NCBI GenBank assembly: GCA_030063045.1
Contig: JAQSEB010000073.1
Location: 186,001-250,000, forward strand
Length of the DNA stretch: 64,000 nt
From: Pratylenchus scribneri
Taxonomy: Eukaryota; Nematoda; Chromadorea; Rhabditida; Pratylenchidae
Reading direction: 5' to 3'
Shown: positions 11,324 through 25,840 of the stretch, piece after piece
Numbering within the stretch: the stretch's first letter is position 1
Layout of the letters: each line of letters begins with the position of its first letter
Made by a program: the position numbers and the translations under genes
The notes under the pieces: generated by a model
The model's database searches: none
What the model was told of the DNA's origin: nothing
Seen by the model: only the letters and a program-made list of their open reading frames with translations

Positions 11324-13360
11324 CTTGTTTTAGTTCAGGATTTGAATTTTTTGAAATTCTTTTAATAGAATCATATTCTCCATCAAAAAATACAGTCCTA
11401 TATTTTTTATTTTGTTAATATACCCTCATATTGATTTTATATGAATTTCTAAACAATAGCCCCAAAATTCAATTATGCCTAGGGTATATTTGACTTGTTT
11501 TAGTTCAGGATTTGAATTTTTTGAAATTTTTTTAATAGATGCATGTTCTCCATCAAAAAATACAAGCCTATCTTTTTTTAGATTTTTAAAATACCCCATA
11601 TTGATTTTTTATGAATTTCCAAAAATGGCCCCAAAATTCAATTATGCCTAGGGTATATTTGACATGTTTTAGTTCAGGATTTGATTTTTTGAAATTTTTT
11701 TTAATAGATGCATGTTCTCCATCAAAAAATACAGTCCTATATTTTTTTAGATTTTTAAAATACCCTCATATTGATTTTTTATGAATTTCTAAACAATGGC
11801 CCCAAAATTCAATTATGCCTAGGGTATATTTGACATGTTTTAGTTCAGGATTTGAATTTTTTGAAATTCTTTTAATAGAATCATATTCTCCATCAAAAAA
11901 TACAAGCCTATCTTTTTTTAGATTTTTAAAATACCCCCTTACTAATTTTTTATGAATTTCTAAACAATGGCCCCAAAATTCAATTATGCCTAGGGTATAT
12001 TTGACATGTTTTAGTTCAGGATTTGAATTTTTTGAAATTTTTTTAATAGATTCATGTTCTCCATCAAAAAATACAAGCCTATCTTTTTTTAGATTTTTAA
12101 AATACCCCCTTACTAATTTTTTCTGAATTTCTAAACAATGGCCCCAAACTTCAATTATGCCTAGGGTATATTTGACATGTTTTAGTTCAGGATTTGAATT
12201 TTTTGAAATTCTTTTAATAGAATCATATTCTCCATCAAAAAATACAGTCCTATATTTTTTATTTTGTTAATATACCCTCATATTGATTTTATATGAATTT
12301 CTAAACAATAGCCCCAAAATTCAATTATGCCTAGGGTATATTTGACTTGTTTTAGTTCAGGATTTGAATTTTTTGAAATTTTTTTAATAGAATCATATTC
12401 TCCATCAAAAAATACAGTCCTATATTTTTTATTTTGTTAATATACCCTCATATTGATTTTATATGAATTTCTAAACAATAGCCCCAAAATTCAATTATGC
12501 CTAGGGTATATTTGACATGTTTTAGTTCAGGATTTGAATTTTTTGAAATTTTTTTTAATAGATTCATATTCTCCATTAAAAAATACCGGCATATCTTTTT
12601 TTATTTTTTAAAATACCCTCATATTGATTTTTTATGAATTTCTAAACAATAGCCCCAAAATTCAATTATGCCTAGGGTATATTTGACATGTTTTAGTTCA
12701 GGATTTGAATTTTTTGAAATTTTTTTAATAGATTCATGTTCTCCATCAAAAAATACAAGCCTATCTTTTTTTAGATTTTTAAAAAACCCCATATTGATTT
12801 TTTATGAATTTCCAAAAATGGCCCCAAAATTCAATTATGCCTAGGGTATATTTGACATGTTTTAGTTCAGGATTTGAATTTTTTGAAATTTTTTTAATAG
12901 ATGCATGTTCTCCATCAAAAAATACAAGCCTATCTTTTTTTAGATTTTTAAAATACCCCATATTGATTTTTTATGAATTTCTAAACAATGGCCCCAAAAT
13001 TCAATTATGCCTAGGGTATATTTGACTTGTTTTAGTTCAGGATTTGAATTTTTTGAAATTCTTTTAATAGAATCATATTCTCCATCAAAAAATACAGTCC
13101 TATATTTTTTTAGATTTTTAAAATACCCTCATATTGATTTTTTATGAATTTCTAAACAATAGCCCCAAAATTCAATTATGCCTAGGGTATATTTGACATG
13201 TTTTAGTTCAGGATTTGAATTTTTTGAAATTTTTTTAATAGATTCATGTTCTCCATCAAAAAATACAAGCCTATCTTTTTTTAGATTTTTAAAATACCCC
13301 CTTACTAATTTTTTCTGAATTTCTAAACAATGGCCCCAAAATTCAATTATGCCTAGGGTA
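9831..13360 (+). repeat. B/C/A mosaic with internal 10-monomer duplication
   Basis: B and C units (C at 10882 and 12584) are interleaved with short A pairs. A 2-bp-plus deletion variant, GGATTTGATTTTTTG, occurs at about 9977 and 11680. Hybrid units CCTATATTTTTTTAGA (A left, B right) occur near 10035, 11738 and 13100. A 1-bp deletion (ACAAATTTTACTG near 10410) is present in the first sub-copy only. A 126-codon minus-strand frame at 10065-10445 is two repeat units long and not credible as a gene. Confidence 0.86.
9837..13025 (+). repeat. Tandem duplication, 10 monomers, offset 1,701-1,702
   Basis: GATGCATG at 9837 pairs with 11538 (1,701). C units at 10882 and 12584, and the short B unit at 11077 and 12779, pair at 1,702. 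The 1-bp step is the deletion near 10410, present only in the first copy. Confidence 0.87.
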
Positions 13361-16269
13361 TATTTGACATGTTTTAGTTCAGGATTTGAATTTTTTGAAA
13401 TTTTTTTAATAGAATCATATTCTCCATCAAAAAATACAGTCCTATATTTTTTATTTTGTTAATATACCCTCATATTGATTTTATATGAATTTCTAAACAA
13501 TAGCCCCAAAATTCAATTATGCCTAGGGTATATTTGACATGTTTTAGTTCAGGATTTGAATTTTTTGAAATTCTTTTAATAGAATCATATTCTCCATTAA
13601 AAAATACAGTCCTATATTTTTTATTTTGTTAATATACCCTCATATTGATTTTATATGAATTTCTAAACAATAGCCCCAAAATTCAATTATGCCTAGGGTA
13701 TATTTGACTTGTTTTAGTTCAGGATTTGAATTTTTTGAAATTCTTTTAATAGAATCATATTCTCCATCAAAAAATACAGTCCTATATTTTTTATTTTGTT
13801 AATATACCCTCATATTGATTTTATATGAATTTCTAAACAATGGCCCCAAAATTCAATTATGCCTAGGGTATATTTGACATGTTTTAGTTCAGGATTTGAA
13901 TTTTTTGAAATTTTTTTTAATAGATTCATATTCTCCATTAAAAAATACCGGCATATCTTTTTTTATTTTTTAAAATACCCTCATATTGATTTTTTATGAA
14001 TTTCTAAACAATAGCCCCAAAATTCAATTATGCCTAGGGTATATTTGACATGTTTTAGTTCAGGATTTGAATTTTTTGAAATTTTTTTAATAGAATCATA
14101 TTCTCCATCAAAAAATACAAGCCTATCTTTTTTTAGATTTTTAAAATACCCCCTTACTAATTTTTTATGAATTTCTAAACAATGGCCCCAAAATTCAATT
14201 ATGCCTAGGGTATATTTGACATGTTTTAGTTCAGGATTTGAATTTTTTGAAATTCTTTTAATAGAATCATATTCTCCATCAAAAAATAAAGTCCTATATT
14301 TTTTATTTTGTTAATATACCATCATATTGATTTTATATGAATTTCTAAACAATGGCCCCAAAATTCAATTATGCCTAGGGTATATTTGACATGTTTTAGT
14401 TCAGGATTTGAATTTTTTGAAATTCTTTTAATAGAATCATATTCTCCATCAAAAAATACAGTCCTATATTTTTTATTTTGTTAATATACCCTCATATTGA
14501 TTTTTTATGAATTTCTAAACAATAGCCCCAAAATTCAATTATGCCTAGGGTATATTTGACATGTTTTAGTTCAGGATTTGAATTTTTTGAAATTCTTTTA
14601 ATAGAATCATATTCTCCATCAAAAAATACAGTCCTATATTTTTTATTTTGTTAATATACCCTCATATTGATTTTTTATGAATTTCTAAACAATAGCCCCA
14701 AAATTCAATTATGCCTAGGGTATATTTGACATGTTTTAGTTCAGGATTTGAATTTTTTGAAATTTTTTTAATAGATTCATAATCTCCATCAAAAAATACA
14801 AGCCTATCTTTTTTTAGATTTTTAAAATACCCCCTTACTAATTTTTTATGAATTTCTAAACAATGGCCCCAAAATTCAATTATGCCTAGGTTATATTTGA
14901 CATGTTTTTGTTCAGGATTTGAATTTTTTGAAATTCTTTTAATAGAATCATATTCTCCATCAAAAAATACAGTCCTATATTTTTTATTTTGTTAATATAC
15001 CCTCATATTGATTTTATATGAATTTCTAAACAATGGCCCCAAAATTCAATTATGCCTAGGGTATATTTGACATGTTTTAGTTCAGGATTTAAATTTTTTG
15101 AAATTCCTTTAAGAGAATCATATTCTCCATTAAAAAATACAGTCCTATATTTTTTATTTTGTTAATATACCCTCATATTGATTTTATATGAATTTCTAAA
15201 CAATGGCCCCAAAATTCAATTATGCCTAGGGTATATTTGACATGTTTTAGTTCAGGATTTGAATTTTTTGAAATTCTTTTAATAGAATCATATTCTCCAT
15301 CAAAAAATACAGTCCTATATTTTTTATTTTGTTAATAAACCCTCATATTGATTTTATATGAATTTCTAAACAATGGCCCCAAAATTCAATTATGCCTAGG
15401 GTATATTTGACATGTTTTAGTTCAGGATTTGAATTTTTTGAAATTCTTTTAAGAGAATCATATTCTCCATTAAAAAATACAGTCCTATATTTTTTATTTT
15501 GTTAATATACCCTCATATTGATTTTATATGAATTTCTAAACAATGGCCCCAAAATTCAATTATGCCTAGGGTATATTTGACATGTTTTAGTTCAGGATTT
15601 GAATTTTTTGAAATTCTTTTAATAGAATCATATTCTCCATTAAAAAATACAGTCCTATATTTTTTATTTTGTTAATATATACTCATATTGATTTTATATG
15701 AATTTCTAAACAATAGTCCCAAAATTCAATTATGCCTAGGGTATATTTGACTTGTTTTAGTTCAGGATTTGAATTTTTTGAAATTCTTTTAATAGAATCA
15801 TATTCTCCATCAAAAAATACAGTCCTATATTTTTTATTTTGTTAATATACCCTCATATTGATTTTATATGAATTTCTAAACAATGGCCCCAAAATTCAAT
15901 TATGCCTAGGGTATATTTGACATGTTTTAGTTCAGGATTTGAATTTTTTGAAATTTTTTTTAATAGATTCATATTCTCCATTAAAAAATACCGGCATATC
16001 TTTTTTTATTTTTTAAAATACCCTCATATTGATTTTTTATGAATTTCTAAACAATAGCCCCAAAATTCAATTATGCCTAGGGTATATTTGACATGTTTTA
16101 GTTCAGGATTTGAATTTTTTGAAATTTTTTTAATAGAATCATATTCTCCATCAAAAAATACAAGCCTATCTTTTTTTAGATTTTTAAAATACCCCCTTAC
16201 TAATTTTTTATGAATTTCTAAACAATGGCCCCAAAATTCAATTATGCCTAGGGTATATTTGACATGTTT
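13361..16269 (+). repeat. A-dominated stretch with scattered B and C units
   Basis: Mostly A monomers, with C units at 13946 and 15989 each followed by one A-left/B-right hybrid, plus one B unit near 14785 carrying ATAATCTCC. Private variants include AGGTTATATT near 14890, GTTTTTGTTCAGG near 14906, AAATTCCTTTAAGAG near 15105 and AATAGTCCC near 15715. The variant sets near 15715 and 14785 recur at 22.36 and 22.6 kb. No gene is seen. Confidence 0.84.
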
Positions 16270-19200
16270 TAGTTCAGGATTTGAATTTTTTGAAATTCTT
16301 TTAATAGAATCATATTCTCCATCAAAAAATACAGTCCTATATTTTTTATTTTGTTAATATACCATCATATTGATTTTATATGAATTTCTAAACAATGGCC
16401 CCAAAATTCAATTATGCCTAGGGTATATTTGACATGTTTTAGTTCAGGATTTGAATTTTTTGAAATTCTTTTAATAGAATCATATTCTCCATCAAAAAAT
16501 ACAGTCCTATATTTTTTATTTTGTTAATATACCATCATATTGATTTTATATGAATTTCTAAACAATGGCCCCAAAATTCAATTATGCCTAGGGTATATTT
16601 GACATGTTTTAGTTCAGGATTTGAATTTTTTGAAATTCTTTTAATAGAATCATATTCTCCATCAAAAAATACAGTCCTATATTTTTTATTTTGTTAATAT
16701 ACCATCATATTGATTTTATATGAATTTCTAAACAATGGCCCCAAAATTCAATTATGCCTAGGGTATATTTGACTTGTTTTAGTTCAGTATTTGAATTTTT
16801 TGAAATTCTTTTAATAGAATCATATTCTCCATCAAAAAATACAGTCCTATATTTTTTATTTTGTTAATATACCCTCATATTGATTTTATATGAATTTCTA
16901 AACAATGGCCCCAAAATTCAATTATGCCTAGGGTACATTTGACATGTTTTAGTTCAGGATTTGAATTTTTTGAAATTCTTTTAATAGAATCATATTCTCC
17001 ATCAAAAAATATAGTCCTATATTTTTTATTTTGTTAATATACCCTCATATTGATTTTATATGAATTTCTAAACAATGGCCCCAAAATTCAATTATGCCTA
17101 GGGTATATTTGACATGTTTTAGTTCAGGATTTAAATTTTTTGAAATTCTTTTAAGAGAATCATATTCTCCATTAAAAAATACAGTCCTATATATTTTATT
17201 TTGTTAATATACCCTCATATTGATTTTATATGAATTTCTAAACAATGGCCCCAAAATTCAATTATGCCTAGGGTATATTTGACATGTTTTAGTTCAGGAT
17301 TTGAATTTTTTGAAATTCTTTTAATAGAATCATATTCTCCATCAAAAAATACAGTCCTATATTTTTTATTTTGTTAATATACCATCATATTGATTTTATA
17401 TGAATTTCTAAACAATGGCCCCAAAATTCAATTATGCCTAGGGTATATTTGACATGTTTTAGTTCAGGATTTGAATTTTTTGAAATTCTTTTAATAGAAT
17501 CATATTCTCCATCAAAAAATACAGTCCTATATTTTTTATTTTGTTAATATACCATCATATTGATTTTATATGAATTTCTAAACAATGGCCCCAAAATTCA
17601 ATTATGCCTAGGGTATATTTGACTTGTTTTAGTTCAGTATTTGAATTTTTTGAAATTCTTTTAATAGAATCATATTCTCCATCAAAAAATACAGTCCTAT
17701 ATTTTTTATTTTGTTAATATACCCTCATATTGATTTTATATGAATTTCTAAACAATGGCCCCAAAATTCAATTATGCCTATGGTACATTTGACATGTTTT
17801 AGTTCAGGATTTGAATTTTTTGAAATTCTTTTAATAGAATCATATTCTCCATCAAAAAATATAGTCCTATATTTTTTATTTTGTTAATATACCCTCATAT
17901 TGATTTTATATGAATTTCTAAACAATGGCCCCAAAATTCAATTATGCCTAGGGTATATTTGACATGTTTTAGTTCAGGATTTAAATTTTTTGAAATTCTT
18001 TTAAGAGAATCATATTCTCCATTAAAAAATACAGTCCTATATATTTTATTTTGTTAATATACCCTCATATTGATTTTATATGAATTTCTAAACAATGGCC
18101 CCAAAATTCAATTATGCCTAGGGTATATTTGACATGTTTTAGTTCAGGATTTGAATTTTTTGAAATTCTTTTAATAGAATCATATTCTCCATCAAAAAAT
18201 ACAGTCCTATATTTTTTATTTTGTTAATATACCCTCATATTGATTTTATATGAATTTCTAAACAATGGCCCCAAAATTCAATTATGCCTAGGGTATATTT
18301 GACATGTTTTAGTTCAGGATTTGAATTTTTTGAAATTTTTTTAATAGAATCATATTCTCCATCAAAAAATACAGTCCTATATTTTTTATCTTGTTAATAT
18401 ACCCTCATATTGATTTTATATGAATTTCTAAACAATAGCCCCAAAATTCAATTATGCCTAGGGTATATTGGACTTGTTTTAGTTCAGGATTTGAATTTTT
18501 TGAAATTTTTTTAATAGAATCATATTCTCCATCAAAAAATACAGTCCTATATTTTTTATTTTGTTAATATACCCTCATATTGATTTTATATGAATTTCTA
18601 AACAATAGCCCCAAAATTCAATTATGCCTAGGGTACATTTGACATGTTTTAGTTCAGGATTTGAATTTTTTGAAATTCTTTTAATAGAATCATATTCTCC
18701 ATCAAAAAATATAGTCCTATATTTTTTATTTTGTTAATATACCCTCATATTGATTTTATATGAATTTCTAAACAATGGCCCCAAAATTCAATTATGCCTA
18801 GGGTATATTTGACATGTTTTAGTTCAGGATTTAAATTTTTTGAAATTCTTTTAAGAGAATCATATTCTCCATTAAAAAATACAGTCCTATATATTTTATT
18901 TTGTTAATATACCCTCATATTGATTTTATATGAATTTCTAAACAATGGCCCCAAAATTCAATTATGCCTAGGGTATATTTGACATGTTTTAGTTCAGGAT
19001 TTGAATTTTTTGAAATTCTTTTAATAGAATCATATTCTCCATCAAAAAATACAGTCCTATATTTTTTATTTTGTTAATATACCCTCATATTGATTTTTTA
19101 TAAATTTCTAATAAATGGCCCCAAAATTCAATTATGCCTAGGGTATATTTGACTTGTTTTAGTTCAGGATTTGAATTTTTTGAAATTTTTTTAATAGAAT

Positions 19201-19690
19201 CATATTCTCCATCAAAAAATACAGTCCTATATTTTTTATTTTGTTAATATACCCTCATATTGATTTTATATGAATTTCTAAACAATAGCCCCAAAATTCA
19301 ATTATGCCTAGGGTATATTGGACTTGTTTTAGTTCAGGATTTGAATTTTTTGAAATTTTTTTAATAGAATCATATTCTCCATCAAAAAATACAGTCCTAT
19401 ATTTTTTATTTTGTTAATATACCCTCATATTGATTTTATATGAATTTCTAAACAATAGCCCCAAAATTCAATTATGCCTAGGGTATATTTGACTTGTTTT
19501 AGTTCAGGATTTGAATTTTTTGAAATTTTTTTAATAGAATCATATTCTCCATCAAAAAATACAGTCCTATATTTTTTATTTTGTTAATATACCCTCATAT
19601 TGATTTTATATGAATTTCTAAACAATAGCCCCAAAATTCAATTATGCCTAGGGTATATTTGACATGTTTTAGTTCAGGATTTGAATTTTT
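16270..19690 (+). repeat. Type A run, about 20 monomers
   Basis: A monomers only, including ACCATCATATTG subtypes and marker modules at 16934, 17784 (mutated to TATGGTACATTT upstream) and 18634. It contains a 5-monomer tandem duplication and the start of the long duplication of the left end of the window. A private T-to-C gives TTTTATCTTG near 18389. No gene is seen. Confidence 0.88.
16535..18234 (+). repeat. Tandem duplication, 5 A monomers, offset 850
   Basis: The private variant CAGTATTTG occurs at 16786 and 17636 and the TACATTTGAC marker at 16934 and 17784, each 850 bp apart. The second copy has gained CCTATGG in place of CCTAGGG just before its marker, so that base change came after the duplication. 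Confidence 0.86.
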
Positions 19691-21530
19691 TGAAATTTTT
19701 TTAATAGTTTCATGTTCTCCATCAAAAAATACAAGCCTATCTTTTTTTAGATTTTTAAAATACCCCCTTACTAATTTTTTCTGAATTTCTAAACAATAGC
19801 CCCAAAATTCAATTATGCCTAGGGTATATTGGACTTGTTTTAGTTCAGGATTTGAATTTTTTGAAATTTTTTTAATAGATTCATGTTCTCCATCAAAAAA
19901 TACAAGCCTATCTTTTTTTAGATTTTTAAAATACCCCCTTACTAATTTTTTCTGAATTTCTAAACAATAGCCCCAAAATTCAATTATGCCTAGGGTATAT
20001 TTGACTTGTTTTAGTTCAGGATTTGAATTTTTTGAAATTTTTTTAATAGAATCATATTCTCCATCAAAAAATACAGTCCTATATTTTTTATTTTGTTAAT
20101 ATACCCTCATATTGATTTTATATGAATTTCTAAACAATAGCCCCAAAATTCAATTATGCCTAGGGTATATTTGACATGTTTTAGTTCAGGATTTGAATTT
20201 TTTGAAATTTTTTTAATAGATTCATGTTCTCCATCAAAAAATACAAGCCTATCTTTTTTTAGATTTTTAAAATACCCCCTTACTAATTTTTTCTGAATTT
20301 CTAAACAATAGCCCCAAAATTCAATTATGCCTAGGGTATATTTGACTTGTTTTAGTTCAGGATTTGAATTTTTTGAAATTTTTTTAATAGAATCATATTC
20401 TCCATCAAAAAATACAGTCCTATCTTTTTTTAGATTTTTAAAATACCCCCTTACTAATTTTTTCTGAATTTCTAAACAATAGCCCCAAAATTCAATTATG
20501 CCTAGGGTATATTTGACTTGTTTTAGTTCAGGATTTGAATTTTTTGAAATTTTTTTAATAGAATCATATTCTCCATCAAAAAATACAGTCCTATATTTTT
20601 TATTTTGTTAATATACCCTCATATTGATTTTATATGAATTTCTAAACAATAGCCTCAAAATTCAATTATGCTTAGGGTATATTTGACATGTTTTAGTTCA
20701 GGATTTGAATTTTTTGAAATTTTTTTAATAGATTCATGTTCTCCATCAAAAAATACAAGCCTATCTTTTTTTAGATTTTTAAAATACCCCCTTACTAATT
20801 TTTTCTGAATTTCTAAACAATAGCCCCAAAATTCAATTATGCCTAGGGTATATTTGACTTGTTTTAGTTCAGGATTTGAATTTTTTGAAATTTTTTTAAT
20901 AGATTCATGTTCTCCATCAAAAAATACAAGCCTATCTTTTTTTAGATTTTTAAAATACCCCCTTACTAATTTTTTCTGAATTTCTAAACAATAGCCCCAA
21001 AATTCAATTATGCCTAGGGTATATTTGACTTGTTTTAGTTCAGGATTTGAATTTTTTGAAATTTTTTTAATAGAATCATATTCTCCATCAAAAAATACAG
21101 TCCTATATTTTTTATTTTGTTAATATACCCTGATATTGATTTTATATGAATTTCTAAACAATAGCCCCAAAATTCAATTATGCCTAGGGTATATTTGACA
21201 TGTTTTAGTTCAGGATTTGAATTTTTTGAAATTTTTTTAATAGATTCATGTTCTCCATCAAAAAATACAAGCCTATCTTTTTTTAGATTTTTAAAATACC
21301 CCCTTACTAATTTTTTCTGAATTTCTAAACAATAGCCCCAAAATTCAATTATGCCTAGGGTATATTTGACTTGTTTTAGTTCAGGATTTGAATTTTTTGA
21401 AATTTTTTTAATAGAATCATATTCTCCATCAAAAAATACAGTCCTATATTTTTTATTTTGTTAATATACCCTCATATTGATTTTATATGAATTTCTAAAC
21501 AATAGCCCCAAAATTCAATTATGCCTAGGG
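18544..21530 (+). repeat. Long duplication, right copy of 1-2980
   Basis: Same order of A, B and hybrid units and the same diagnostic variants as the left end of the window, including the TATTGGAC unit near 19317 and the CCCTGATATTG variant at 21128. It lacks the 5-bp deletion of the left copy. Confidence 0.88.
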
Positions 21531-24430
21531 TATATTGGACTTGTTTTAGTTCAGGATTTGAATTTTTTGAAATTTTTTTAATAGATTCATGTTCTCCATC
21601 AAAAAATACAAGCCTATCTTTTTTTAGATTTTTAAAATACCCCCTTACTAATTTTTTCTGAATTTCTAAACAATAGCCCCAAAATTCAATTATGCCTAGG
21701 GTATATTTGACTTGTTTTAGTTCAGGATTTGAATTTTTTGAAATTTTTTTAATAGAATCATATTCTCCATCAAAAAATACAGTCCTATATTTTTTATTTT
21801 GTTAATATACCCTCATATTGATTTTATATGAATTTCTAAACAATAGCCCCAAAATTCAATTATGCCTAGGGTATATTTGACATGTTTTAGTTCAGGATTT
21901 GAATTTTTTGAAATTTTTTTAATAGATTCATGTTCTCCATCAAAAAATACAAGCCTATCTTTTTTTAGATTTTTAAAATACCCCCTTACTAATTTTTTCT
22001 GAATTTCTAAACAATAGCCCCAAAATTCAATTATGCCTAGGGTATATTTGACATGTTTTAGTTCAGGATTTAAATTTTTTGAAATTCTTTTAAGAGAATC
22101 ATATTCTCCATTAAAAAATACAGTCCTATATTTTTTATTTTGTTAATATACCCTCATATTGATTTTATATGAATTTCTAAACAATGGCCCCAAAATTCAA
22201 TTATGCCTAGGGTATATTTGACATGTTTTAGTTCAGGATTTGAATTTTTTGAAATTCTTTTAATAGAATCATATTCTCCATTAAAAAATACAGTCCTATA
22301 TTTTTTATTTTGTTAATATACCCTCATATTGATTTTATATGAATTTCTAAACAATAGTCCCAAAATTCAATTATGCCTAGGGTATATTTGACTTGTTTTA
22401 GTTCAGGATTTGAATTTTTTGAAATTCTTTTAATAGAATCATATTCTCCATCAAAAAATACAGTCCTATATTTTTTATTTTGTTAATATACCCTCATATT
22501 GATTTTATATGAATTTCTAAACAATAGCCCCAAAATTCAATTATGCCTAGGGTATATTTGACATGTTTTAGTTCAGGATTTGAATTTTTTGAAATTTTTT
22601 TAATAGATTCATAATCTCCATCAAAAAATACAAGCCTATCTTTTTTTAGATTTTTAAAATACCCCCTTACTAATTTTTTCTGAATTTCTAAACAATAGCC
22701 CCAAAATTCAATTATGCCTAGGGTATATTTGACTTGTTTTAGTTCAGGATTTGACTTTTTTGAAATTTTTTTAATAGAATCATATTCTCCATCAAAAAAT
22801 ACAGTCCTATCTTTTTTTAGATTTTTAAAATACCCCCTTACTAATTTTTTCTGAATTTCTAAACAATAGCCCCAAAATTCAATTATGCCTAGGGTATATT
22901 TGACTTGTTTTAGTTCAGGATTTGAATTTTTTGAAATTTTTTTAATAGAATCATATTCTCCATCAAAAAATACAGTCCTATATTTTTTATTTTGTTAATA
23001 TACCCTCATATTGATTTTATATGAATTTCTAAACAATAGCCTCAAAATTCAATTATGCTTAGGGTATATTTGACATGTTTTAGTTCAGGATTTGAATTTT
23101 TTGAAATTTTTTTAATAGATTCATGTTCTCCATCAAAAAATACAAGCCTATCTTTTTTTAGATTTTTAAAATACCCCCTTACTAATTTTTTCTGAATTTC
23201 TAAACAATAGCCCCAAAATTCAATTATGCCTAGGGTATATTTGACTTGTTTTAGTTCAGGATTTGAATTTTTTGAAATTTTTTTAATAGATTCATGTTCT
23301 CCATCAAAAAATACAAGCCTATCTTTTTTTAGATTTTTAAAATACCCCCTTACTAATTTTTTCTGAATTTCTAAACAATAGCCCCAAAATTCAATTATGC
23401 CTAGGGTATATTTGACTTGTTTTAGTTCAGGATTTGAATTTTTTGAAATTTTTTTAATAGAATCATATTCTCCATCAAAAAATACAGTCCTATATTTTTT
23501 ATTTTGTTAATATACCCTGATATTGATTTTATATGAATTTCTAAACAATAGCCCCAAAATTCAATTATGCCTAGGGTATATTTGACATGTTTTAGTTCAG
23601 GATTTGAATTTTTTGAAATTTTTTTAATAGATTCATGTTCTCCATCAAAAAATACAAGCCTATCTTTTTTTAGATTTTTAAAATACCCCCTTACTAATTT
23701 TTTCTGAATTTCTAAACAATAGCCCCAAAATTCAATTATGCCTAGGGTATATTTGACTTGTTTTAGTTCAGGATTTGAATTTTTTGAAATTTTTTTAATA
23801 GAATCATATTCTCCATCAAAAAATACAGTCCTATATTTTTTATTTTGTTAATATACCCTCATATTGATTTTATATGAATTTCTAAACAATAGCCCCAAAA
23901 TTCAATTATGCCTAGGGTATATTGGACTTGTTTTAGTTCAGGATTTGAATTTTTTGAAATTTTTTTAATAGATTCATGTTCTCCATCAAAAAATACAAGC
24001 CTATTTTTTTTTAGATTTTTAAAATACCCCCTTACTAATTTTTTCTGAATTTCTAAACAATAGCCCCAAAATTCAATTATGCCTAGGGTATATTTGACTT
24101 GTTTTAGTTCAGGATTTGAATTTTTTGAAATTTTTTTAATAGAATCATATTCTCCATCAAAAAATACAGTCCTATATTTTTTATTTTGTTAATATACCCT
24201 CATATTGATTTTATATGAATTTCTAAACAATAGCCCCAAAATTCAATTATGCCTAGGGTATATTTGACATGTTTTAGTTCAGGATTTGAATTTTTTGAAA
24301 TTTTTTTAATAGATTCATGTTCTCCATCAAAAAATACAAGCCTATCTTTTTTTAGATTTTTAAAATACCCCCTTACTAATTTTTTCTGAATTTCTAAACA
24401 ATAGCCCCAAAATTCAATTATGCCTAGGGT
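19691..24430 (+). repeat. Alternating A/B stretch, copies 2 and 3
   Basis: Two copies of the A/B alternation seen at 1.15-3.15 kb, offset from each other by 2,387 bp (14 monomers) and interrupted by three A units at about 22.04-22.56 kb. Both copies share TTATGCTTAGGG, which copy 1 lacks. Private changes include ATAGTTTCATG near 19687, TTTGACTTTTTTG near 22752 and a longer T-run near 24005. No gene is seen. Confidence 0.87.
20050..24260 (+). repeat. Duplication, 14 monomers, offset 2,387
   Basis: Hybrid CCTATCT at 20419 and 22806 and CCCTGAT at 21128 and 23515 both give 2,387. Both copies also share AGCCTCAAAATT with TTATGCTTAGGG. A three-A-unit insert at about 22.04-22.56 kb lies between them. 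Confidence 0.87.
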
Positions 24431-25840
24431 ATATTGGACTTGTTTTAGTTCAGGATTTGAATTTTTTGAAATTTTTTTAATAGAATCATATTCTCCATCA
24501 AAAAATACAGTCCTATATTTTTTATTTTGTTAATATACCCTCATATTGATTTTATATGAATTTCTAAACAATAGCCCCAAAATTCAATTATGCCTAGGGT
24601 ATATTTGACTTGTTTTAGTTCAGGATTTGAATTTTTTGAAATTTTTTTAATAGAATCATATTCTCCATCAAAAAATACAGTCCTATATTTTTTATTTTGT
24701 TAATATACCCTCATATTGATTTTATATGAATTTCTAAACAATAGCCCCAAAATTCAATTATGCCTAGGGTACATTTGACATGTTTTAGTTCAGGATTTGA
24801 ATTTTTTGAAATTCTTTTAATAGAATCATATTCTCCATCAAAAAATATAGTCCTATATTTTTTATTTTGTTAATATACCCTCATATTGATTTTATATGAA
24901 TTTCTAAACAATGGCCCCAAAATTCAATTATGCCTAGGGTATATTTGACATGTTTTAGTTCAGGATTTAAATTTTTTGAAATTCTTTTAAGAGAATCATA
25001 TTCTCCATTAAAAAATACAGTCCTATATATTTTATTTTGTTAATATACCCTCATATTGATTTTATATGAATTTCTAAACAATGGCCCCAAAATTCAATTA
25101 TGCCTAGGGTATATTTGACATGTTTTAGTTCAGGATTTGAATTTTTTGAAATTCTTTTAATAGAATCATATTCTCCATCAAAAAATACAGTCCTATATTT
25201 TTTATTTTGTTAATATACCCTCATATTGATTTTTTATAAATTTCTAATAAATGGCCCCAAAATTCAATTATGCCTAGGGTATATTTGACTTGTTTTAGTT
25301 CAGGATTTGAATTTTTTGAAATTTTTTTAATAGAATCATATTCTCCATCAAAAAATACAGTCCTATATTTTTTATTTTGTTAATATACCCTCATATTGAT
25401 TTTATATGAATTTCTAAACAATAGCCCCAAAATTCAATTATGCCTAGGGTATATTGGACTTGTTTTAGTTCAGGATTTGAATTTTTTGAAATTTTTTTAA
25501 TAGAATCATATTCTCCATCAAAAAATACAGTCCTATATTTTTTATTTTGTTAATATACCCTCATATTGATTTTATATGAATTTCTAAACAATAGCCCCAA
25601 AATTCAATTATGCCTAGGGTATATTTGACTTGTTTTAGTTCAGGATTTGAATTTTTTGAAATTTTTTTAATAGAATCATATTCTCCATCAAAAAATACAG
25701 TCCTATATTTTTTATTTTGTTAATATACCCTCATATTGATTTTATATGAATTTCTAAACAATAGCCACAAAATTCAATTATGCCTAGGGTATATTTGACT
25801 TGTTTTAGTTCAGGATTTGAATTTTTTGAAATTTTTTTAA
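24431..25840 (+). repeat. Type A run with marker module
   Basis: Copy of 3,151-4,560 at offset 21,276: TACATTTGAC at 24770 and TAAATTTCTAATAAATGG near 25238. A private C-to-A gives AGCCACAAAA near 25764. No gene is seen. Confidence 0.88.

Noticed and set aside
15650..15690. Possible promoter (TATA-like runs such as TATATACTC)
   Set aside because: TATA-like strings are unavoidable at this AT content and recur in every unit; nothing sets this one apart.
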